64,000 bases of DNA from Staphylococcus piscifermentans (GTDB taxonomy: Bacteria > Bacillota > Bacilli > Staphylococcales > Staphylococcaceae): contig NZ_LT906447.1 of assembly GCF_900186985.1 (NCBI RefSeq), positions 2,046,001-2,110,000 of the forward strand. The letters are read 5' to 3'. Shown here piece by piece: positions 17,287 through 27,641 of the stretch. The position numbers and the translations under genes were made by a program. Each line of letters starts with the position of its first letter. Positions within the stretch are counted from its first letter, which is position 1. The notes beneath the pieces were generated by a model. It was not told the DNA's origin, made no database searches, and was given only the letters and a program-made list of their open reading frames with translations.

Positions 17287-18951
17287 TTATTTATCTTTCT
17301 TTTTCTTTCCTGTTTCTCTATCGATACTCTTATCAATATACGCATGTTTCAATGTTGTTTCGCCGCCGATTTGATGATATACAATACCTTTCAACTGAGG
17401 GTTACGCAAACTTGCTGCCCCTTGTTGATAAATCGGTGCTACTGGTGCTTCACTCAACATATATTCTTCAGCATCTTTTAATTTATTAATACGTTCTTTC
17501 GGTTTTTTCAATAATGAACCGTTCGCTTCTTTCAGCATATTATCGTATTTTTTACTGCCCCAGTCAGTATTATTTTGAGCATTACCCGTAGTCATTATAT
17601 CTAAAAACGTCATAGGGTCTGGATAATCTGGTCCCCAACCTGATAATGACATTGAGTAATTCATAGTTAATTCTGCAGTTACACGTTGTTTAAATGGCAA
17701 TTGTTTAATATTGACTGTTACCCCTGGCAGATTCTTTTCAATTTGTGATTTGATAAATTGTGCTGATATTTTAGAACCTGGCGTATCTTCTGTGTTCAAA
17801 GTGAAAGTAAATTTATTCTTGCCTAATGCCTTCTTCGCTTTATCCAAATGTGCTTTTGCTTCCGTTTTATTAAATTTCAACGGTGATTTTACTAAGTCAG
17901 CATAATCTTTGCCATCTGGAAGAATATCAGTCTTTTTAGCTGTGAAACCATCAAATGGTGTAGAACCATCTCCGAGCACACTATCTACATATGCTTTTTT
18001 ATCAATTGATTGGGCGATGGCATATCGCATATCTTTATTCTTAAATTCAGGTTGCTCTTTTTCATTCATTTTTAAGAAGAAAGTAGAAGCTTTTAATCGT
18101 TTGAATAAGGCTGGGCTATCTTTATACTTATCTACTTGTTCAGATGTGATTCCTGTATTGTCTACTGAACCTGTATCATATAAAGAAGCACCTGCTTGTT
18201 GGTCTTTCAAGATTTTATAGCTGACTTTGTCTAATTTAACAGCTTTCTTGTCCCAATATTTCGGATTCTTTTTCATTAAAATTTTGTCTTCAACTTTCCA
18301 ATCTGTAAGTTCGAATGGACCATTATATACGGCTTTATCTGCTGAAGTTCCGTATTGTTTACCATATTTTTTGGCAACTTTTTCGTTTTGCGGCATATAT
18401 GTACCGAATGCTAGCATTTGATCGAAATATGGTAACGGTTTATTCAACTTGATTTGGATAGTATATTTATCCAGTGCTTTAGCACCTAATTTATTAACAG
18501 GCATTTTGCCTTCGTTAATTTTTTGTGCATTTTTTACATCATACATAATGTATGCATACTCAGAAGCCGTTTTAGGATCTACAGCTTTACGCCAAGCATA
18601 AATGAAGTCATTTGCTGTAACTGGATCTCCATTTGACCATTTGGCATTTTTTCTCATTTTAATTGTCAAAGTTTTTCCGCCGTCACTTCTCTTCGGCATT
18701 CCTTTAGCAATGGCTGGAATAGCTTGGTCCTTTTTATCTAAAGAGTAAAGTCCTTCAAAGACTTGATTGTATACATTGAACGAAACTGTATCTGTAGCAA
18801 GTACACTATCTAAAGTACTCATATCTTGCGCTAATACCGAACGATAAACTTGTCCTTTCCCATCATAAATACCGCCGCCTTGGCTGCACCCGCTTAAAAC
18901 TAACGCTGCAATCCCAAGCATTAAGGCAAACGAAATAAATTTTTTCTTCAT
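17287..18951 (-). CDS. oppA: Oligopeptide-binding lipoprotein of the Opp3 importer
   Basis: A 554-residue SBP family 5 lipoprotein. The lipobox LSGC puts the acylated cysteine at residue 22. It is followed by the typical DSVLATDTVSFNVYNQVFEGLY and the GGKTLTIKMRKNAKWSNGDPV segments of OppA proteins. It binds extracellular peptides and hands them to OppBC. It is the last gene of the operon oppBCDFA, 15 bases after oppF, the order of S. aureus opp3, the main nutritional peptide importer there. The C-terminal tail is very lysine-rich. Confidence 0.92.
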   Translation of the reverse strand: MKKKFISFALMLGIAALVLSGCSQGGGIYDGKGQVYRSVLAQDMSTLDSVLATDTVSFNVYNQVFEGLYSLDKKDQAIPAIAKGMPKRSDGGKTLTIKMRKNAKWSNGDPVTANDFIYAWRKAVDPKTASEYAYIMYDVKNAQKINEGKMPVNKLGAKALDKYTIQIKLNKPLPYFDQMLAFGTYMPQNEKVAKKYGKQYGTSADKAVYNGPFELTDWKVEDKILMKKNPKYWDKKAVKLDKVSYKILKDQQAGASLYDTGSVDNTGITSEQVDKYKDSPALFKRLKASTFFLKMNEKEQPEFKNKDMRYAIAQSIDKKAYVDSVLGDGSTPFDGFTAKKTDILPDGKDYADLVKSPLKFNKTEAKAHLDKAKKALGKNKFTFTLNTEDTPGSKISAQFIKSQIEKNLPGVTVNIKQLPFKQRVTAELTMNYSMSLSGWGPDYPDPMTFLDIMTTGNAQNNTDWGSKKYDNMLKEANGSLLKKPKERINKLKDAEEYMLSEAPVAPIYQQGAASLRNPQLKGIVYHQIGGETTLKHAYIDKSIDRETGKKKKDK

Positions 18952-18966
18952 AATGCTTCTCCCCCT

Positions 18967-20010
18967 TTACACCGTTTGTTCTAATCTTTGTTTCAATTCT
19001 TCCGCTTCTTGATCCGTCACAAAAACATAATGATCTGGTTTGATTTCTTGCAGAGAGCGATTCGGATTTTCTTCTGCATTTTCTTTATAAGTAATACGTG
19101 TTCTTGTACGCTCACTTTCTGGATCAGGCTGTGGTACTGCTGATAACAAAGATTGTGTATAAGGATGTAAAGGATGATTATAAATTTCATCCGCTGAACC
19201 AATTTCTACAATTTTACCGAAATGCATTACAGCAATACGGTCGGAAATATATTTCACCATCGATAAGTCATGTGCAATGAACAGGAATGTAATATTTTTT
19301 TCTCGTTGCAGTTTCAACAATAAGTTGACTACTTGCGCTTGGATAGAGACATCCAATGCTGAAATCGGTTCGTCCGCAATGATAAATTCTGGTTCAACTG
19401 CCAACGCTCGAGCAATACCGATACGTTGTCTTTGCCCACCTGAGAATTCATGAGGATAACGGTTAGCATGTTCTTTATTCAATCCAACTGTCTCTAATAA
19501 ATCATACACTCGCTTCTTACGATCTTTGGTATTCTTCGCTAATTTATGAATATCAATACCTTCAGCGATAATATCCATAACTTTCAATCTCGGATTAAGC
19601 GAAGCATATGGATCTTGGAAAATCATTTGAATTTTCTTATTGAATTTCAGCATGTCTTTACGATTTTTAATATCTTGAATATTAACCCCTTCGTAATACA
19701 CTTCTCCGCTTGTTGCATCGTTTAATTTAATCAGTGCTTTTCCTGTTGTAGATTTACCGCAACCGGATTCTCCCACTAAGCCGAATGTTTCCCCTTTATA
19801 AATATCAAACGAAATATTTTCAATGGCACGGACTTCGTTGCGTTTTCCAACATTAAAGTATTGCTTAAGATTTTTAACTTGAACTAATACTTCTTTATCT
19901 TCAGCTGGTTGGCGTTGTTCTTTTATTTCTGCTTGTTCTTTGTCAATTTTATCTTGCTTTTCTAATGCTCCACTTGTTTCTTTAAAATCTTTATTTTGAT
20001 TATCCTTCAT
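18967..20010 (-). CDS. oppF: Oligopeptide ABC transporter ATPase OppF
   Basis: A 347-residue ATP-binding subunit. Walker A is GESGCGKST, the signature FSGGQRQRIG and Walker B FIIADEP. About 40 charged residues precede the ABC domain, and the oligopeptide/dipeptide C-terminal extension (HPYTQSLLSAVP) is present. It overlaps the end of oppD by 11 bases, indicating coupled translation. It energises peptide import with OppD. Confidence 0.95.
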   Translation of the reverse strand: MKDNQNKDFKETSGALEKQDKIDKEQAEIKEQRQPAEDKEVLVQVKNLKQYFNVGKRNEVRAIENISFDIYKGETFGLVGESGCGKSTTGKALIKLNDATSGEVYYEGVNIQDIKNRKDMLKFNKKIQMIFQDPYASLNPRLKVMDIIAEGIDIHKLAKNTKDRKKRVYDLLETVGLNKEHANRYPHEFSGGQRQRIGIARALAVEPEFIIADEPISALDVSIQAQVVNLLLKLQREKNITFLFIAHDLSMVKYISDRIAVMHFGKIVEIGSADEIYNHPLHPYTQSLLSAVPQPDPESERTRTRITYKENAEENPNRSLQEIKPDHYVFVTDQEAEELKQRLEQTV

Positions 20011-21082
20011 TGAACGCCACCCTTTCTACACGTTCAGCGTGCTCAAATTTATTCGGCATTGCTCTTTGACGTTTAACCACCAATTCTGGCGGTTGTACTT
20101 TAGGAGAACGTTCATCCAACAGCCATGATTTTACAAAATGCGTCGGTGAAACTTGGAACCATGGCGGTGCTTCTTTAAAATCGATACCTAAAGCATATTG
20201 GCTTCTGGCTGCAAAGGCATCCCCTTTAGGTGGATGTAATAAGTCAGGTGGTGTACCTGGAATAGCCACTAGTTCTGTTTCAGTACCTGTCTCTAAGTCA
20301 GGCATAGAAGATAATAATCCCCACGTATATGGATGTTGCGGGTCGTAGAAGATTTCATCTACATCTCCCGTTTCTACCATTTGACCGCCATACATCACTG
20401 CAACTCTGTCTGCAATATTTGCGACGACCCCTAAGTCATGTGTGATAAAGATAATGGCCGTATCGATTTTCTTTTGCAATTCTTTCATTAAATCTAGAAT
20501 TTGAGCCTGCATTGTTACGTCTAAAGCCGTTGTCGGCTCGTCTGCAATGAGTACTTTAGGTTCGCAAGCTAAAGCAGTTGCGATAACAATACGCTGTCTT
20601 TGTCCTCCTGAGAATTGGTGAGGATAAGCTTTAAAACGCTCTTTAGCATTAGGAAGTCCCACCATATCTAAGATTTCCAGCGCTCTCTTCTTAGCTTGCG
20701 TTTTATTAAATCCTCGGTGTTTCATCAAAGGTTCCATAACTTGCTTGCCAATTTGCATTGTAGGATTCAAAGAAGTCATCGGGTCTTGGAAAATCATAGA
20801 AATATCTTTTCCTCTTAGTTTAATCAGCTCTTTTTCCGGCTTGTTAACTAAGTCTTCTCCTAAAAAGTCGATTCTGCCCTTTTTAATACGTCCGACATCA
20901 CCTTGGAACAACTTTGTTAATGCTTTTGTAGTCACTGATTTACCAGAACCAGATTCTCCTACAATCGCTAAAGTTTCCCCTTTGTTTAAATAAAAATCTA
21001 CGCCTCTGACTGCTTGCACTTCTCCTGCGTCGATATCAAAGGAGACATGCAAGTCGTTTACTTCTAATATTCTTTCTGCCAT
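20000..21082 (-). CDS. oppD: Oligopeptide ABC transporter ATPase OppD
   Basis: A 360-residue ATP-binding subunit. Walker A GESGSGKS is at residues 42-49, the signature is FSGGQRQRIV and Walker B VLIADEPT. The C-terminal HPYTWGLLSSMPDL extension is typical of OppD. A GGGAGG ribosome site precedes the ATG at 21082. It lies 14 bases after oppC and overlaps oppF. It pairs with OppF to drive the peptide importer. Confidence 0.95.
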   Translation of the reverse strand: MAERILEVNDLHVSFDIDAGEVQAVRGVDFYLNKGETLAIVGESGSGKSVTTKALTKLFQGDVGRIKKGRIDFLGEDLVNKPEKELIKLRGKDISMIFQDPMTSLNPTMQIGKQVMEPLMKHRGFNKTQAKKRALEILDMVGLPNAKERFKAYPHQFSGGQRQRIVIATALACEPKVLIADEPTTALDVTMQAQILDLMKELQKKIDTAIIFITHDLGVVANIADRVAVMYGGQMVETGDVDEIFYDPQHPYTWGLLSSMPDLETGTETELVAIPGTPPDLLHPPKGDAFAARSQYALGIDFKEAPPWFQVSPTHFVKSWLLDERSPKVQPPELVVKRQRAMPNKFEHAERVERVAFNEG

Positions 21083-21096
21083 ACGAACTGCCTCCC

Positions 21097-22161
21097 TTAT
21101 TTACGCATTTTCGGATCGAATGCATCACGCAATCCATCACTGAACAAGTAGAAGAATAAGATTAATAAGCTTAAAATTAATGCCGGAATAAATAATTCAT
21201 GTGGATGAATTAATAACATGGCGCGTCCATCATTTACTAACGAACCAAGCGATGTTTTTGGTGCAGGCACCCCGATACCGATGAAACTTAAGAAAGCTTC
21301 GAAGAAAATCGCACTTGGTACTGTAAACATTGAAGTTACTACAATCGCTCCTAATGTATTCGGCAAAATATGTCTAAAGATTAATTTTGATTTTGAAGCT
21401 CCTAATGTTCTAGATGCTAAGACAAATTCCTGTCCTTTTAGTTTCAAGAATTCTCCACGCACCACACGGCTCATTCCAATCCATCCGGTGATGGCCATGG
21501 CAAGAATAATTGTCCAAATAGAAGGTTCGAAAATTAAGACGAATAAGATTACAACGATTAAGTTTGGAATAGAAGCAATAATTTCAATAATCCGTTGCAT
21601 TATGTCATCTATTCGTCCTCCAAAGAAACCGGATATTGCTCCGTACACTACACCGATAAAAATATCTAGTGCTGCTGCTACTACACCGATAAAGAGTGAA
21701 ACTTGCGCTCCTTGCCAAGTACGAGACCATAAATCGCGTCCTAATTGGTCTGTACCGAACCAGAAGTTTTCTTTTACGCCAGCATCTTTATAGGCATTAG
21801 TTCCATCTGCTCCTTGTCCATCAAATGGCAAGAAAGGAACTTTATCCAATACTGGAATTTTAGCTGGTAAATTACGTCGGTTAACGTCTTGTTCTGCATA
21901 ATCATGGCTGCTCATCAAAGGACCGATTAATGCCATGATAATGATTAAAATCAAGCCGATCATACCGATGACCGCTAATTTATTTCTTCTTAATTGACTC
22001 CAAGCATCTTGCCAGAAGTTTTTACTTTCACGTTGGATTTCAGGTTCTCTTTCAATATCTTGTTCTACAAGTAAGAAATCTGGTGCATTTTCTCCATCTG
22101 TAGTATGTGTTAATGCTGCATTGGAGTAATCTCCATGCAAGTGTTCTTTATTTTCTGCCAT
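21097..22161 (-). CDS. oppC: Oligopeptide ABC transporter permease OppC
   Basis: A 354-residue permease with a long charged N-terminus and about six membrane segments. The EAA-type cytoplasmic loop that contacts the ATPases is visible as ASRTLGASKSKLIFRHILPN. Its start ATG shares a base with the oppB stop (TAATG). It forms the membrane channel with OppB. Confidence 0.94.
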   Translation of the reverse strand: MAENKEHLHGDYSNAALTHTTDGENAPDFLLVEQDIEREPEIQRESKNFWQDAWSQLRRNKLAVIGMIGLILIIIMALIGPLMSSHDYAEQDVNRRNLPAKIPVLDKVPFLPFDGQGADGTNAYKDAGVKENFWFGTDQLGRDLWSRTWQGAQVSLFIGVVAAALDIFIGVVYGAISGFFGGRIDDIMQRIIEIIASIPNLIVVILFVLIFEPSIWTIILAMAITGWIGMSRVVRGEFLKLKGQEFVLASRTLGASKSKLIFRHILPNTLGAIVVTSMFTVPSAIFFEAFLSFIGIGVPAPKTSLGSLVNDGRAMLLIHPHELFIPALILSLLILFFYLFSDGLRDAFDPKMRK

Positions 22162-23087
22162 TATTTCTTACCTCCTTGCACTCTAATACGCGGATCGATA
22201 ATTCCATACAGAATATCTACAATGAAAATCGATACAATAAATAACGTACTGAATAAAAGTGTAGTGGCCATAATGACAGAGAAGTCATTCGTTTGAATGG
22301 ATCTTACGAATTGATCCCCTAGTCCTGGTACCCCGAAGATGTTCTCGATTGTCAGTGTCCCTGTTAAAATACCTGCTAACATCGGAACGATAATTGTAAT
22401 AACTGGAATCAAAGCATTTCTCAGTGCATGTCCGAAAAGTACACGCATCATAGAATTCCCTTTCGCTCTTGCTAATAAGATATAATCCGAACTCAGCACT
22501 TCAATCATTTCCGCTCGTATGTATCGTGCAACAGTTGCAAGTACGCCCGCTGAAAGTGCTAAAGATGGTAAGACAGCTGTAGAAATTCCTTCCCAACCTG
22601 CTACTGGGAACCATCTTAATCTTACTGAAAATACATATTGTAACAATACTGCTAATACGAATGATGGAACTGATACAGCGATAACTGAAATTACTGTAGA
22701 TGAATAGTCCACCCATGTGTTTTGTTTCGTTGCAGCTGCTACCCCCAAAATCAATCCTAAAATAATACCGATAACCATTGCCGTTAATCCCATTTCCATG
22801 GAAGGTCCTAATCTAGGTTGTATTAAATCCCAAACGGGTTGGTTATGATATTGGAAAGATACTCCAAAATCTCCTGTAACTACGTTTTTCAGATAATGTA
22901 AGTACTGCACGATGACTGGATCATTTAAACCATATGTTTCGTTTAAAATTTCCTTTTGATCAGCACTTAACTTCGCATCATTAAATGGTGAGCCTGGCAT
23001 CAATTTCATTAAGAAGAAAGTGATAGTCATAATGATGAACAAAGAAATCAACATGTATCCAAAACGTTTGAGTACATATCTAAGCAT
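22161..23087 (-). CDS. oppB: Oligopeptide ABC transporter permease OppB
   Basis: A 308-residue permease, first gene of oppBCDFA. It begins MLRYVLKRFGYMLISLF. The EAA loop (LLARAKGNSMMRVLFGHALRN) and about six membrane segments are present. I prefer the ATG at 23087, eight bases after GGGGG, to a TTG at 23093 that sits too close to the ribosome site. A candidate promoter lies at 23154-23183. S. aureus carries this operon next to fabF-fabH, as here. Confidence 0.94.
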   Translation of the reverse strand: MLRYVLKRFGYMLISLFIIMTITFFLMKLMPGSPFNDAKLSADQKEILNETYGLNDPVIVQYLHYLKNVVTGDFGVSFQYHNQPVWDLIQPRLGPSMEMGLTAMVIGIILGLILGVAAATKQNTWVDYSSTVISVIAVSVPSFVLAVLLQYVFSVRLRWFPVAGWEGISTAVLPSLALSAGVLATVARYIRAEMIEVLSSDYILLARAKGNSMMRVLFGHALRNALIPVITIIVPMLAGILTGTLTIENIFGVPGLGDQFVRSIQTNDFSVIMATTLLFSTLFIVSIFIVDILYGIIDPRIRVQGGKK

Positions 23088-23153
23088 TGACAATCCCCCT
23101 TATAAGTCCAAAATAAACATTCCCTTCTAATTATTCAGAAATATTTTAATATT

Positions 23154-23183
23154 ATTATATCGATAGTTTGCATTCTAAATCAA
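23154..23183 (-). promoter_or_regulatory. Candidate opp operon promoter
   Basis: On the minus strand TTGATT (23183-23178), an 18-bp spacer and TATAAT (23159-23154), about 65 bp before oppB. Confidence 0.5.
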
Positions 23184-23361
23184 CACAATTTTTTGAATAA
23201 TTTAAATCTTACAACAAAAAGTTCCGTAAAACATGTATAATAAACTTAGGATTAACAAGGGATTGGCAACTTATAAATCTTTTTGAATTTCTACGAAAAA
23301 TTATTTATAGTTATCATTAATAGTTGGAACGGAATATAATTTTACTGATTGGGGATAAAAA

Positions 23362-23736
23362 ATGAATAAATATATACAATGGTTAATTTGGGTGTTATTT
23401 GCACCTTTAGTAAGTTTAATAATTTGGGGATTCAAGGCACATACATGGCCGAATTACATAGACATTTTATTTATTGTCAGTATGGTCTTATTTATTGCTG
23501 GCTTCGTGGTTATTTTAGTTCAAGATGGTATCTTTGATGCGACCAGCTATGGGTTCAGACGTATTCGCTATCAGATGGCTGGCAAGAAGCATCAAAAAGC
23601 TTGGAAAGATGATGAATTTGTGAATCCTAAACAAGCAAAGAAAGATTTCTATTTAGTAGAAGCATGGGCAAAGAGAATAACGATTATAAATGCACTTTTC
23701 ATCCTTTTATGTTTATGTGCAATATTAACCTTTTAG
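23362..23736 (+). CDS. DUF3899 membrane protein
   Basis: A 124-residue protein with three hydrophobic segments at about 8-24, 34-53 and 107-123. A basic cytoplasmic loop between the second and third includes FRRIRYQMAGKKHQKAW. It belongs, as far as I can tell, to the DUF3899 family found beside the opp and fab genes in staphylococci. Its function is unknown. The start follows TTGGGGA. It is divergent from opp and ends in a bidirectional terminator. Confidence 0.75.
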   Translation: MNKYIQWLIWVLFAPLVSLIIWGFKAHTWPNYIDILFIVSMVLFIAGFVVILVQDGIFDATSYGFRRIRYQMAGKKHQKAWKDDEFVNPKQAKKDFYLVEAWAKRITIINALFILLCLCAILTF

Positions 23737-23767
23737 AAAAAACGGCAACGTCACGTCGCCGTTTTTT
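23737..23767. terminator. Bidirectional terminator
   Basis: AAAAAACGGC pairs with GCCGTTTTTT across an 11-base loop, between convergent genes. Confidence 0.9.
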
Positions 23768-23773
23768 AACTTT

Positions 23774-25012
23774 TTATTTATAGTTTTCGGGTACTTTCGA
23801 CGTTTTAAACAACACCAAATACATTAAGAAAAATCCGATTAAAACTATCAAACCGGTATAAATAGACATCATCCATGGTGTTAGAAATGCTCCAATCACC
23901 AAACCTAATTGTGCGAGTATTTTTGAAGTTGTAAAACCTAATGAACTAATTGAACTATACACACCTCTCGCATCTTCAGGGGTCAATGCAAACCTTTCAG
24001 CATTATAAATCGGTGAATAGATAATTTCTCCAATAGTTGCAATGAATGCTAATACTAAAATGAGTAAGAATGTATTAACAGAAGTTATCATGGCGTAACC
24101 GAAAGTATAACAAATAATTCCGATTAGAAATATCACTTTCTTCGAATAACTTTCTACTAAACGATTGATATAAAATGTTAAGAATACCACAGTGACTGTA
24201 TTAACAATCATAATTATAGTGAAAATACGTACGCCATCAATTTCAATTCCTAAAAACGAAAGAGGTTCAAATGTCTTTTGCAGACGAACAACGACATAAG
24301 TATCTAAGCTTGCTTCAGCCATGAAGACCAAACTAAATGCTAGAACCAAAATGATATAAGATTTATCTTTAAAGGCTTGAACATACCCGTGCACAAACTT
24401 TTTCACCACAGAGTCTAAAGAATCGTGATTCGCAAATTTCTGATGCACATCATAGATGAATACAAAGACATACCAACTGATCAAGTTCGCAACGAGGAAA
24501 AGTCCAAATAGTAAATGACGATGCTCAGCATATAACGCTGCACCGATTAACATACCGATTGCAGTCGCAATGTTATTCATCCAATAGAAAAAACGATATA
24601 TAAACTCGCGCTTTGCTGGATGAATGGCATCCATAACTGCTGCCTCTAGAATAGGCATTTCGAAAGAATTGGTAATAGTAAAGATGAAGAAGGTAGTGCA
24701 AAATAAGATTAAACCGATGTCATGCATATTCACTGTAATTATCAGTACAACTAAACAAAATGTATAAATACCGTGAACAAAACTGATTACTCTTTTGCGC
24801 TCAAAGTGATCAGAGACATAACCTCCAATAAACGATACAAAAAAACCGACGATTACGGTCGTCATTAAAAAAATACCAGCAAAAACTGCATTAACCATAG
24901 TAGTCAGGTAAAGCGCCATGAAAGGTAAAATTGCAGTGCTAGAAAGGGTTAACAAAAAATCGCAAAGCATTCTAGCTTTTAAGGTTTTTGAAAGTTGATT
25001 GAATTGGCGCAT
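23774..25012 (-). CDS. MFS transporter (multidrug-type)
   Basis: A 412-residue membrane protein with about 12 hydrophobic segments. The major-facilitator loop GGYVSDHFERKRVI lies between segments 2 and 3. It resembles MdtH/YfcJ-like drug exporters but the substrate cannot be told. The ATG at 25012 follows GGGGAGGG by eight bases; an out-of-frame ATG lies four bases earlier. It sits between the DUF3899 gene and fabF, and I believe it is absent there in S. aureus. It has no regulator gene beside it. Confidence 0.75.
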   Translation of the reverse strand: MRQFNQLSKTLKARMLCDFLLTLSSTAILPFMALYLTTMVNAVFAGIFLMTTVIVGFFVSFIGGYVSDHFERKRVISFVHGIYTFCLVVLIITVNMHDIGLILFCTTFFIFTITNSFEMPILEAAVMDAIHPAKREFIYRFFYWMNNIATAIGMLIGAALYAEHRHLLFGLFLVANLISWYVFVFIYDVHQKFANHDSLDSVVKKFVHGYVQAFKDKSYIILVLAFSLVFMAEASLDTYVVVRLQKTFEPLSFLGIEIDGVRIFTIIMIVNTVTVVFLTFYINRLVESYSKKVIFLIGIICYTFGYAMITSVNTFLLILVLAFIATIGEIIYSPIYNAERFALTPEDARGVYSSISSLGFTTSKILAQLGLVIGAFLTPWMMSIYTGLIVLIGFFLMYLVLFKTSKVPENYK

Positions 25013-25121
25013 GCATTTTACCCTCCCCTGGTAATTTGTTTATAAGGTTTATTTTGATACATTGCAGAAACAACTTTTAAAACAGTTAACATCATTATAA
25101 ACAATTATCCCTAAAATAAAA

Positions 25122-25162
25122 AAAGCATTTGAAACGATTCGATTTATCGCTTCAAATGCTTT
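25122..25162 (-). terminator. Terminator of fabHF
   Basis: Minus-strand AAGCATTTGAAGCGAT pairs with ATCGTTTCAAATGCTT (one mismatch) and is followed by a T-run. Confidence 0.85.
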
Positions 25163-25182
25163 TCAATAATTTAATAATACGT

Positions 25183-26427
25183 TTAGTCTGCAAATTTTTT
25201 CAATACAAGGACAGCGTTGTGTCCGCCAAATCCAAGACTGTTACTCATTGCATAAGTAATATCTAAATCTTGGGCTTCATTCGGTACAAAATCCAAATCG
25301 CATTCCGGATCTGGAGTTACCGCATGAATTGTCGGTGCAACTTTACTGTCGCGAATTGAAAGTGCTGAGAAGATAGCTTCCAAACCACCTGTAGCCCCTA
25401 ATAAATGACCTGTCATAGATTTAGTTGAGCTGACTTTCAAGTTGTTTGCAGCCTCACCGAAAGTATTTTTGATTGCCAATACTTCATTTAAGTCACCCAC
25501 TGGTGTACTTGTACCGTGAGCATTTAAGTATTGGATATCTTCAGGTTGAATACCTGCATCATCCATAGCTGCTTGCATTGCGCGAGAACCGCCTTCGCCT
25601 TCAGGAGCTGGAGCAGTAATATGGTAAGCATCACCTGTTGAACCATAGCCTACGATTTCGGCATAAATTTCTGCGTCGCGTGCTTGAGCAGATTCTAATG
25701 ATTCAATCACTAATACACCTGCACCTTCACCCATAACGAAGCCGTCGCGGCCTTCTTGGAATGGTCGGCAAGCTGTTTCTTTGTCATCATTTGTAGACAA
25801 AGCACGGCTAGCACTGAAACCTGCAATTGCCATATGTGTAATAGGTGCTTCACTGCCGCCTGTAATCATAGCATCTGCATCACCGCGTTGAATGATTTTA
25901 AATGCTTCACCAATTGAATTGGTACCTGTTGCACAAGCAGTTACAGTTGAACCGTTAGGTCCTTTAGCTCCTAAATCAATTGATACTTGGCCTGTCGCCA
26001 TATCCGGAATCAACATTGGTACAAAGAATGGGCTGACACGGCGAGGACCACGGTTAAGTAATTGGCTATGTGCAACCTCAAATGTTTCCATTCCACCGAT
26101 ACCTGAACCAATCCATACACCGATTCTATCAGCATTAGTAGCATTAATATCTAATTGCGCATCCTTTACCGCTTCTCTTGCAGCAACTACTGCATATTGA
26201 GTGAAGCGATCCATGCGGCGTGCTTCTTTTTTCTCAATATAATCTTCAATATTAAAGTCTTTTAGTTCTCCGCCTAGGTGTACATTATAATCAGAAGTAT
26301 CGATGCGTGTAATTTCATCAATACCGTTCACACCTTTCAAGGCATTTTCCCATGAAGTTTTTGCATCATTACCTAGTGGAGATAATGCGCCTAGTCCTGT
26401 AATTACAACGCGTTGCTCTTTGCTCAT
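25183..26427 (-). CDS. fabF: 3-oxoacyl-ACP synthase II
   Basis: A 414-residue condensing enzyme that elongates acyl-ACP with malonyl-ACP in type II fatty-acid synthesis. The Cys-His-His triad is visible: Cys165 in TVTACATG, then [12 protein letters not shown] and MTGHLLGA. It follows fabH by 11 bases with AGGAGG before the ATG. The fabH-fabF pair lies under a FapR operator. This enzyme class is the target of platensimycin-type inhibitors. Confidence 0.97.
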   Translation of the reverse strand: MSKEQRVVITGLGALSPLGNDAKTSWENALKGVNGIDEITRIDTSDYNVHLGGELKDFNIEDYIEKKEARRMDRFTQYAVVAAREAVKDAQLDINATNADRIGVWIGSGIGGMETFEVAHSQLLNRGPRRVSPFFVPMLIPDMATGQVSIDLGAKGPNGSTVTACATGTNSIGEAFKIIQRGDADAMITGGSEAPITHMAIAGFSASRALSTNDDKETACRPFQEGRDGFVMGEGAGVLVIESLESAQARDAEIYAEIVGYGSTGDAYHITAPAPEGEGGSRAMQAAMDDAGIQPEDIQYLNAHGTSTPVGDLNEVLAIKNTFGEAANNLKVSSTKSMTGHLLGATGGLEAIFSALSIRDSKVAPTIHAVTPDPECDLDFVPNEAQDLDITYAMSNSLGFGGHNAVLVLKKFAD

Positions 26428-26438
26428 ACTTTATCCTC

Positions 26439-27380
26439 CTATTTTCCCCATCTTAGTGTAATTGCGCCCCAAGTCAGGCCGCCGCCGAATCCAACAAGAA
26501 CTAAGACATCATCATCTTTAATTCTGCCGTTTTCAAGTTCTTGGCCGATACTTAACGGAATAGAAGCCGCTGAAGTATTGCCGTATTTATTAACTGATAC
26601 GCTCATTTTTTCTTTAGGGATTCCTAAACGTTCTCGAGCTGATTCCATAATTCTGATATTTGCTTGATGTGGAACAAACATATCTACGTCATCTGCAGTC
26701 ATACCTGCTTTATCAACTACATTACGTGAAGCTTCTCCCATAATACGTACTGCAAATTTAAAGACTTCTCGCCCATTCATAAAGATTTTACCATTTTCCG
26801 GATTAAGATATAAATATTTACCGCCACTGCCGTCAGAGCCCATTTCGTAGCTGATAATTCCGCGTCCTTCTGATACTTCACCTATTACAGCAGCACCTGC
26901 GCCGTCTCCGAAAAGAATAGCTGTAGAGCGGTCTGTCATATCTGTGATTTTAGATAATTTATCTACTCCGACTACTAATATATTTTGATAATCGCCTGAT
27001 AATACATATTGTTTAGCAGTAATTAATGAATACATAAAGCCTGAACAAGCTGCAAGTTGATCCATTGTTGCAACTTTACCTAATCCAAGTCGCTCTTGAA
27101 GCATATTAGCTACAGTTGGGAATGGAAAATCTCCTGTTGAAGTTGCTACGATAACCATATCTATATCTTCAGGTTGAATACCTGCATCTTTAATTGCTTT
27201 AACGCTAGCTTCATATGCAAGATCTGATGTTTCTTGATCTTCTCCTGCCCATCTGCGTTCTTTAATTCCTGTCATTTTAGAAATCCATTCATCTGATGTT
27301 TCTAAAAAACTTTCAAAATAGGCATTGTCAACTACCTTTTCCGGAACATAAGTTCCGAAGCCTTTAATACCCACGTCCAT
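26439..27380 (-). CDS. fabH: 3-oxoacyl-ACP synthase III
   Basis: A 313-residue enzyme that starts fatty-acid synthesis by condensing acetyl- or branched acyl-CoA with malonyl-ACP. The catalytic Cys112 is in QLAACSGF; the His is in VPHQANIRI and the Asn in [10 protein letters not shown]. The ribosome site GAAGGTG precedes the ATG. It heads the fabHF operon with a FapR site 27 bp upstream. Confidence 0.97.
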   Translation of the reverse strand: MDVGIKGFGTYVPEKVVDNAYFESFLETSDEWISKMTGIKERRWAGEDQETSDLAYEASVKAIKDAGIQPEDIDMVIVATSTGDFPFPTVANMLQERLGLGKVATMDQLAACSGFMYSLITAKQYVLSGDYQNILVVGVDKLSKITDMTDRSTAILFGDGAGAAVIGEVSEGRGIISYEMGSDGSGGKYLYLNPENGKIFMNGREVFKFAVRIMGEASRNVVDKAGMTADDVDMFVPHQANIRIMESARERLGIPKEKMSVSVNKYGNTSAASIPLSIGQELENGRIKDDDVLVLVGFGGGLTWGAITLRWGK

Positions 27381-27406
27381 GGTTTTACACCTTCTTAAAA
27401 AAATTT

Positions 27407-27423
27407 TTAATACCAGGTATTAA
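27407..27423 (-). promoter_or_regulatory. FapR operator of fabHF
   Basis: TTAATACCAGGTATTAA is a perfect 17-bp palindrome and matches the FapR family site (TTAGTACCTRGTACTAA-like). FapR represses lipid synthesis genes and is released by malonyl-CoA. A possible promoter TTGTAT-18-TAAATT on the minus strand ends at its edge, so bound FapR would block it. Confidence 0.85.
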
Positions 27424-27641
27424 TTTATCATATTCCACTTTTTAAATACAAGTGCTTTAACTATCATATCTTATGGAATTACTTCTACTATTATAATATT
27501 TGAGGCCTGGTATCACAATTATTCTGATATGGAGATTAAAATTAAATCTAGAGAAAATACTTGATTTTACTATCATCACTATACAAAGTTCATGTTGTAA
27601 TCTATAATTAAACTAAAGATAATTCTATGGAGGCACTACAG

